From contig JAFQPV010000001.1 of NCBI GenBank assembly GCA_017411585.1, forward strand, positions 1 to 18,489: 18,489 bases of DNA, read 5' to 3'. The notes beneath the pieces were generated by a model that searched no databases, had not been told where the DNA came from, and saw only the letters and a list, made by a program, of their open reading frames with translations. The position numbers were made by a program, and so were the translations under genes. How positions within the stretch are numbered: position 1 is the first letter of the stretch; each line of letters begins with the position of its first letter. Of this stretch, positions 14,675 to 18,489 are shown in pieces. Source of the stretch: Clostridia bacterium. Lineage in GTDB: Bacteria; Bacillota; Clostridia; UBA1381; UMGS1253.

Positions 14675-15748
14675 TCAGTCTGCCTCTTTAAAGGTTTTTG
14701 CATCCGCATTTGTTTCTGCTTTTTCACCGCGCTCACCAAACTTACTGGTGTGTGCGCCAAGGTCACTTAAGGACGTACCGGCGTATTCCACCGGCTCGTA
14801 ATCCGACCAATCCACGCTCCAAAGCTTCTTAGTTCTGAACGGCTCTTTAAACTTGTTGCCAAGCACGCCGCGCGCTTCCATCGAAATCATACACGCACGT
14901 GTGCAGCCGCGCGCACCGCATACCGCCTGTCCGGAATTGTACACATTTGCCGGCTTATTATAAAACGGCGAATGCGAGCCCGGTTTTACATCATCACGTC
15001 CCGGCTGATACTTGCCAATTTCACCTTCTGCGCAAATTTCACCACCGCGCATCGCGATATCGCAGGCATCGCAATCCAGCTCGCCCCACTCCACCTCGTG
15101 ACCTGCAAGATTTACCTTTACGGTCTTGGTTGCGCTGATGGCATTGCCCGGACAATTCTTCACACAAGCCATACACTTGTTGCAAAGCTGCGGACCGTCG
15201 TAAATCGGGTCCGGCTCAAGCTCCATCTCTGTTAAAACGACACCGATACGCAGTCTCGGTCCGAACTCAGGTGTTAAAAACATCTTACTGTAGCCAATCT
15301 CACCGAGACCTGCAAGGTATGCGCAAATGCGCAGATGCAGCATAATATCCGGCTGCGGTTTACCTTCCTCCACTGCTTTGGAGTACTTTTCTCTCAAATT
15401 ACCCTGATTGTCAATACCGCGCCAGTCGCTCTGATGACCGAGCGGCACCGCCTCGTAGCCTTCATCCTCAATTGCGCGACAAATGTTCATCACCGTCATC
15501 GGAATATAGATATACGTCAAGCCGCCATAACCCATTGCGGAATAGTTGCTGAAAAACGTACCTTCCTCAATACCGCGAAGCGAACCACGCATCACGCGAA
15601 AGCCCATAACAATCATAGATTTTGCCTTCGGCATAATAAAACGCGGATCCATCTGAATCGGCGCGCCCTCAAATCTGTCCATCGGTGCAATACCGACCAA
15701 GTCGGCACCACAGCTTTTTGCAAGTCTTTTAATTTCTGCACTGGTCAT
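14675..15748 (-). CDS. Iron-sulfur protein of the QueG / reductive-dehalogenase-like superfamily
   Basis: 357 residues. The N-terminal half (SCGADLVGIAPMDRF, then MIVMGFRV) resembles the cobamide-binding-type region shared by epoxyqueuosine reductase and reductive dehalogenases. A bacterial-type ferredoxin motif follows: C189, C192, C195, C199 in CNKCMACVKNCP. More cysteines follow at 226, 229 and 239, and a CGARGCTRACM motif at 277-287 probably contributes to a second cluster. It has no twin-arginine signal, so it should be cytoplasmic, unlike respiratory RdhA. It lacks the clear two-ferredoxin spacing of true QueG, so I do not assign queG. The ATG at 15746-15748 follows AGGGGG by nine bases; an ATG eight codons earlier has no ribosome site. 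It is transcribed alone. Confidence 0.8.
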   Translation of the reverse strand: MTSAEIKRLAKSCGADLVGIAPMDRFEGAPIQMDPRFIMPKAKSMIVMGFRVMRGSLRGIEEGTFFSNYSAMGYGGLTYIYIPMTVMNICRAIEDEGYEAVPLGHQSDWRGIDNQGNLREKYSKAVEEGKPQPDIMLHLRICAYLAGLGEIGYSKMFLTPEFGPRLRIGVVLTEMELEPDPIYDGPQLCNKCMACVKNCPGNAISATKTVKVNLAGHEVEWGELDCDACDIAMRGGEICAEGEIGKYQPGRDDVKPGSHSPFYNKPANVYNSGQAVCGARGCTRACMISMEARGVLGNKFKEPFRTKKLWSVDWSDYEPVEYAGTSLSDLGAHTSKFGERGEKAETNADAKTFKEAD

Positions 15749-15783
15749 ATCCCTATGCCCCCTATTTTTCATTCTATGTTTAT

Positions 15784-15812
15784 ATTGTACAAAGAAATTA
15801 AGTCTCCGTCAA
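15784..15812 (-). promoter_or_regulatory. Promoter for the iron-sulfur protein gene
   Basis: On the minus strand, -35 TTGACG (15807-15812), a 17-base spacer and -10 TACAAT (15784-15789), 36 bases before the chosen start codon. Confidence 0.7.
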
Positions 15813-15853
15813 TGAACAATCCGATATAAATCTATCACGATTCGACTGTATAC

Positions 15854-15885
15854 AAAAAAGCAAACTCATCTGAGTTTGCTTTTTT
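15854..15885 (-). terminator. Rho-independent terminator overlapping the end of the PHP gene
   Basis: The arms AAAAAAGCAAACTCA (15854-15868) and TGAGTTTGCTTTTTT (15871-15885) are perfect complements. On the minus strand the stem is followed by at least six Us. The 5' arm is coding sequence: it holds the last codons and part of the stop codon of the gene ending at 15866. It is symmetrical enough to act in both directions. Confidence 0.9.
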
Positions 15886-16741
15886 TATCTTCTATCTCTT
15901 TATTCAGCTTTTGTAAAAGTGCAATTGGCAATTTTAAACCATATGCCATCGTTGCCATATGCACATCCGGCTTATATTCACCGTGGAAATCACTGCCGCC
16001 ACTGACTAAAAGCTCGTGCTGTTCACAGTAGCGCAATAAAAGCTCGGTTTGGTGCACGGTTTGTCTGCCGTGGTAGCACTCTGCACCGTCTAAACCAAAT
16101 TCGCGAAGGGTATCGAGCGTTGCATAAAGCGCATCCGCCTCCGCTTCCGAAAACGACCGAAAGCCATGTGCCAAAAAGGCGTAACCGCCTGCCTTATGAA
16201 TCAGCTCAATCGCCGTTTGCGCACCGATACGCTCGCGCGGTACATATACATTTGAAGTATCGGCAACATAATCACGAAGTGCTGTCTGCAAATCACCGCA
16301 GTATGCCTTTTCCACCAAAGCACGCGCAAAATGTACTCTGCCGATAGTATCCATACCGTAGCCGGGCTTGTATTTAAGCACGTCCTCTTCGGAAATCTTA
16401 AATCCTTGCGCATTGAAAAGCTCAAGCATTTTATAATTGCGCGCAGCGCGCTCGCTTTGCAAATTCTCCATCGCCGCAGCAAGGTCGGGTTGCTTTATAT
16501 CAATATACAGGCCGAGAATATGCAGCTCACGACCGTGCGTTACACTTATTTCCACACCGGGAATCACGCTCACGCCGCATTTTTCACCCTCGGCGATTGC
16601 TTCATCCACACCTGTAACGGCATCATGGTCCGTCACCGCCAGCACACCGACCTGTGCACTTGCCGCGTGGCGCACCAACTCTGTTGGTGTGAGTGCACCG
16701 TCAGAAGCCATCGTATGCGTATGCAAATCAATGTATCGCAT
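15866..16741 (-). CDS. PHP-domain phosphoesterase (RNase AM/YciV-like)
   Basis: 291 residues with all the PHP metal-site motifs: H7 and H9 (DLHTHTMASDG), D14, H39 in TDHD, E64 in PGVEIS, H74, H192 in AHGF, H224 in YHGR, and D251/H253 in GSDFHG. Related enzymes are the trinuclear-metal 3',5'-nucleotide bisphosphate phosphatases and 5'-3' RNases of the YciV (RNase AM) group; which activity this one has is not visible. AHG replaces the AHP that I expect in that group, a minor difference. The ATG shares one base with the nrdR stop codon (TAATG), so the two genes are coupled. Transcription ends at the terminator that overlaps its stop codon. Confidence 0.9.
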   Translation of the reverse strand: MRYIDLHTHTMASDGALTPTELVRHAASAQVGVLAVTDHDAVTGVDEAIAEGEKCGVSVIPGVEISVTHGRELHILGLYIDIKQPDLAAAMENLQSERAARNYKMLELFNAQGFKISEEDVLKYKPGYGMDTIGRVHFARALVEKAYCGDLQTALRDYVADTSNVYVPRERIGAQTAIELIHKAGGYAFLAHGFRSFSEAEADALYATLDTLREFGLDGAECYHGRQTVHQTELLLRYCEQHELLVSGGSDFHGEYKPDVHMATMAYGLKLPIALLQKLNKEIEDKKSKLR

Positions 16742-17196
16742 TATTTATCCCCCAAAAGTTTATTAAGCTCTGCACGGAAGGTGTCAATATCCTGGAATCG
16801 GCGATATACCGAAGTAAAACGAACATAGGCAACCTCGTCGATATCCTTTAAAAGCTTCATTGCCATTTCGCCGACTTCTTTACTTGAAAACTCACGCTTT
16901 AAGGAATTCGACATATTCGCTTCAATCGTGCTGACCAAATTTTCAAGCTCCGCCAAAGATACCGGACGCTTAACACAAGCACGCATCAAGCCGCCTAAAA
17001 GCTTCTGGCGGTCAAACGGTTCACGCGAATTATCGCTCTTAATCACGACCATCGGAATGGTTTCCACCTTCTCATAAGTCGTAAAACGGCTTTGGCACGC
17101 AATACACTCACGACGGCGGCGAATCGCACTGCCCTCCTCCGTCGGTCTCGAGTCAATTACCTTACTGTCTACGCAATCACAAAACGGACATTTCAT
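16741..17196 (-). CDS. nrdR: Transcriptional repressor NrdR
   Basis: A zinc-ribbon and ATP-cone repressor of ribonucleotide reductase genes that senses dATP/ATP. The protein has 151 residues. The zinc ribbon is C3, C6, C31 and C34 (CPFC ... CIAC), with the conserved DSRPTEEGSAIRRRREC between. The ATP-cone fills about residues 49-139 (VIKSDNSREPFDRQKLLGG and YVRFTSVYRRFQDID). The ATG at 17194-17196 has GGAAGG eight bases upstream. It heads a two-gene unit with the PHP phosphoesterase; no nrd reductase gene is in the window. Confidence 0.97.
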   Translation of the reverse strand: MKCPFCDCVDSKVIDSRPTEEGSAIRRRRECIACQSRFTTYEKVETIPMVVIKSDNSREPFDRQKLLGGLMRACVKRPVSLAELENLVSTIEANMSNSLKREFSSKEVGEMAMKLLKDIDEVAYVRFTSVYRRFQDIDTFRAELNKLLGDK

Positions 17197-17237
17197 ACAA
17201 ATAACCTTCCCTTCACAAAAGAAGTTTCCACAATCTA

Positions 17238-17288
17238 TTGTAACTTTCTTACATTATATAGCAAGAATTAGTAGATGGCAAGTTACAA
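17238..17288. promoter_or_regulatory. Candidate operator: 9-base inverted repeat bracketing the nrdR promoter
   Basis: TTGTAACTT (17238-17246) and AAGTTACAA (17280-17288) are perfect reverse complements, 33 bases apart. One arm overlaps the edge of the -35 box and the other the expected transcription start. It does not resemble the NrdR box I know (acaCwAtATaTwGtgt type), so the binder, if any, is unknown. Confidence 0.45.
17253..17281 (-). promoter_or_regulatory. Promoter for nrdR
   Basis: On the minus strand, -35 TTGCCA (17276-17281), a 17-base spacer and -10 TATAAT (17253-17258). It begins directly after the stop codon of the chromate transporter gene. Confidence 0.75.
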
Positions 17289-17858
17289 TTTGAATACAAT
17301 CCCAACAATTGCCGCAAAAGCGATAAATGCAATCGGATGCAGCTTCTTTGTCGGTTTCACATAATTGGTCAGCACAAAAATCAATGCTGCAAGCACAATG
17401 CCGCCGATTTGAAACAAATCACGGATATTGCCCGTTTGCGTAAACAAATCCGTGTTCAAAAATACGACACTTAAGACACCGACACCTGCAGAAGCAATCA
17501 GCCCCATTGATGCCGGTCTGAGTCCGTAAAACGCCGCATTGACATAACGGTTGTCGCCAAATGCCTTCAAAAACTGCGCAATAATCAAAATAACAATCAC
17601 CGACGGTGTAATCAACCCAAGCGTTGCAATAACGCATCCCAAAACACCTGCGGTTTCAAAGCCGATATAGGTTGCCATATTGACACCAATCGGTCCCGGC
17701 GTTGATTCCGACACGGCAATCATATCAATCAGCTGCGCCTGCGTAAACCAGCCGAACTTGTCTGACATATCCGACAAGAACGGAAGCGTTGCCATACCGC
17801 CGCCGACAGCGAAAAGGCCGGTTTTAAAGAATTCCCAAAACAGCTTTAGTAAAATCAT
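17283..17858 (-). CDS. Chromate transporter family protein, second half-size subunit
   Basis: 191 residues, a short-chain CHR protein with about five to six hydrophobic segments. The family signature is near the N-terminus: GLFAVGGGMATLPFL, then FGWFTQAQLIDMIAVSESTPGPIGVN. The ATG at 17856-17858 overlaps the stop of the preceding half-size gene by four bases (ATGA); a TTG six codons earlier lies within the G-rich ribosome site. The two halves probably work as a heterodimer equivalent to long ChrA. Natural substrates of such housekeeping pairs in anaerobes are not established, and chromate itself is only the family name. Confidence 0.9.
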   Translation of the reverse strand: MILLKLFWEFFKTGLFAVGGGMATLPFLSDMSDKFGWFTQAQLIDMIAVSESTPGPIGVNMATYIGFETAGVLGCVIATLGLITPSVIVILIIAQFLKAFGDNRYVNAAFYGLRPASMGLIASAGVGVLSVVFLNTDLFTQTGNIRDLFQIGGIVLAALIFVLTNYVKPTKKLHPIAFIAFAAIVGIVFKL

Positions 17859-18397
17859 GCCTTTTTCGCCCCCCAATTCTTTAGAATAATCCCCGCAAGT
17901 GCCGCCAGCAACACAAAAATCACCGGCGAAACATCAAATATGGTCGCGCAAAGGAAAACTGCCAGGAAAATCACAAAGCACCAAACGTCCTTCACCGCAC
18001 TCTTCCACAATTTGCGCACCGCATTAAAGATAAATACACATACGCAGGCACGGATGCCGGCAAAGGCGTGTGTCACAATCTCCATTTCCGCAAAATTGCT
18101 GATAAACGCAGCGATAATTGCAATAATTACCACCGATGGAAAAACCACACCGAGCGTTGCCGCGATACCACCGAGAATGCCCGCTGTCTTCTGCCCGACA
18201 AATGTGCCGACATTGACTGCAATCACACCGGGCGTACACTGCCCGATGGCATAATAATCCGTAATTTCCTCATTCGTTGCCCAGCCCTTTTTCTCCACAA
18301 TCTCCGCTTGAATAAACGGAAGCATTGCATAGCCGCCACCGAACGTACAAACGCCGATGCGCGCAAAGGACCAAAACAGCTGCCATAAAGTTTTCAT
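17855..18397 (-). CDS. Chromate transporter family protein, first half-size subunit
   Basis: 180 residues with several membrane segments. Signature residues are GVCTFGGGYAMLPFIQAEIV at about 15-34, then GWATNEEITDYYAIGQCTPG and VNVGTFVGQKTAG. It is homologous to the gene that follows it. The ATG at 18395-18397 has GGGAGG six bases upstream. It starts 23 bases after the stop of a partial gene at the window edge, so the operon probably extends beyond the window. Confidence 0.9.
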   Translation of the reverse strand: MKTLWQLFWSFARIGVCTFGGGYAMLPFIQAEIVEKKGWATNEEITDYYAIGQCTPGVIAVNVGTFVGQKTAGILGGIAATLGVVFPSVVIIAIIAAFISNFAEMEIVTHAFAGIRACVCVFIFNAVRKLWKSAVKDVWCFVIFLAVFLCATIFDVSPVIFVLLAALAGIILKNWGAKKA

Positions 18398-18420
18398 AGT
18401 TTTCCTCCCACCGAAGCAAT

Positions 18421-18489
18421 TTATTTGAGTTCAAACTCGCCAAGCTTCGTGTCCAATACAAAATCCGGCTTTAATTCGCGCAGGCGCGC
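18421..18489 (-). CDS. C-terminal end of an unidentified gene (partial)
   Basis: The open frame runs in from the window edge and gives 22 residues, ARLRELKPDFVLDTKLGEFE followed by LK and TAA. Same strand and close spacing to the chromate transporter pair suggest a shared operon. The fragment is too short to assign a family. It is a gene end rather than chance reading, judging by its codon use and the ribosome site placed just after it. Confidence 0.6.
   Translation of the reverse strand, partial: ARLRELKPDFVLDTKLGEFELK

Noticed and set aside
14675..15748. Naming the iron-sulfur protein queG
   Set aside because: The second cluster spacing differs from epoxyqueuosine reductase and no other queuosine gene is nearby, so only the superfamily is supported.
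1..18489. tRNA, rRNA or prophage genes
   Set aside because: No cloverleaf, rRNA-like or phage structural sequence was recognised while reading either strand; the gaps are short and accounted for by promoters, terminators and repeats.

Overview
The window looks like chromosomal housekeeping DNA from an anaerobic, low- to moderate-GC Firmicute of the class Clostridia. An unnamed gut or sediment Oscillospirales-type organism is my inference. The evidence is the Bacillus-like gene orders (miaB-ymcA-mutS-mutL; nnr-alr-mazE-mazF), strong AGGAGG-type ribosome binding sites, sigma-A type promoters with 17-base spacers, M42 peptidases, short paired chromate transporters, and a 4Fe-4S protein related to reductive dehalogenases. 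Every gene I can support lies on the minus strand, so transcription runs from high to low coordinates.

Layout in transcription order. (1) 18489-17283: the last 22 codons of an unidentified gene, then two overlapping half-size chromate transporter genes. (2) 17281-15854: a promoter, nrdR, a PHP-domain phosphoesterase, and a terminator whose stem includes the phosphoesterase stop codon. (3) 15812-14628: a promoter, a solitary QueG/RdhA-like double-cluster iron-sulfur protein, and a terminator with a UUCG loop. (4) 14611-11305: a promoter, a small membrane protein (DUF6106-like), nnr and alr, nearly abutting. (5) 11278-10093: a perfect consensus promoter, mazE, mazF and a small exported protein. 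(6) 10087-9781: an intergenic, highly structured palindromic element that ends in a U-tract. (7) 9768-5288: a promoter, then murD and three tandem M42 metallopeptidase paralogues joined by 4-base overlaps or direct abutment. (8) 5279-1: a promoter, then miaB, a ymcA-like gene, mutS and the N-terminal 183 codons of mutL, which runs off the window.

The protein-coding content is mostly well-known families. It covers tRNA modification, mismatch repair, peptidoglycan precursor supply (murD, alr), repair of damaged NAD(P)H, ribonucleotide reductase control and a toxin-antitoxin pair. The part that ordinary annotation would miss is noncoding. A 105-base repeat with matching outer sequences but a different internal hairpin occurs twice (3292-3396 and 9941-10045), both copies in the same orientation. 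The second copy sits inside a 307-base palindrome (9781-10087) whose imperfect pairs are all C/A mismatches on the plus strand and therefore all G-U wobbles on the minus strand. That points to selection on a minus-strand RNA. Smaller repeats around the mazEF and nrdR promoters are candidate operators.

All functional calls come from reading motifs in the translated sequence; no database search was run.
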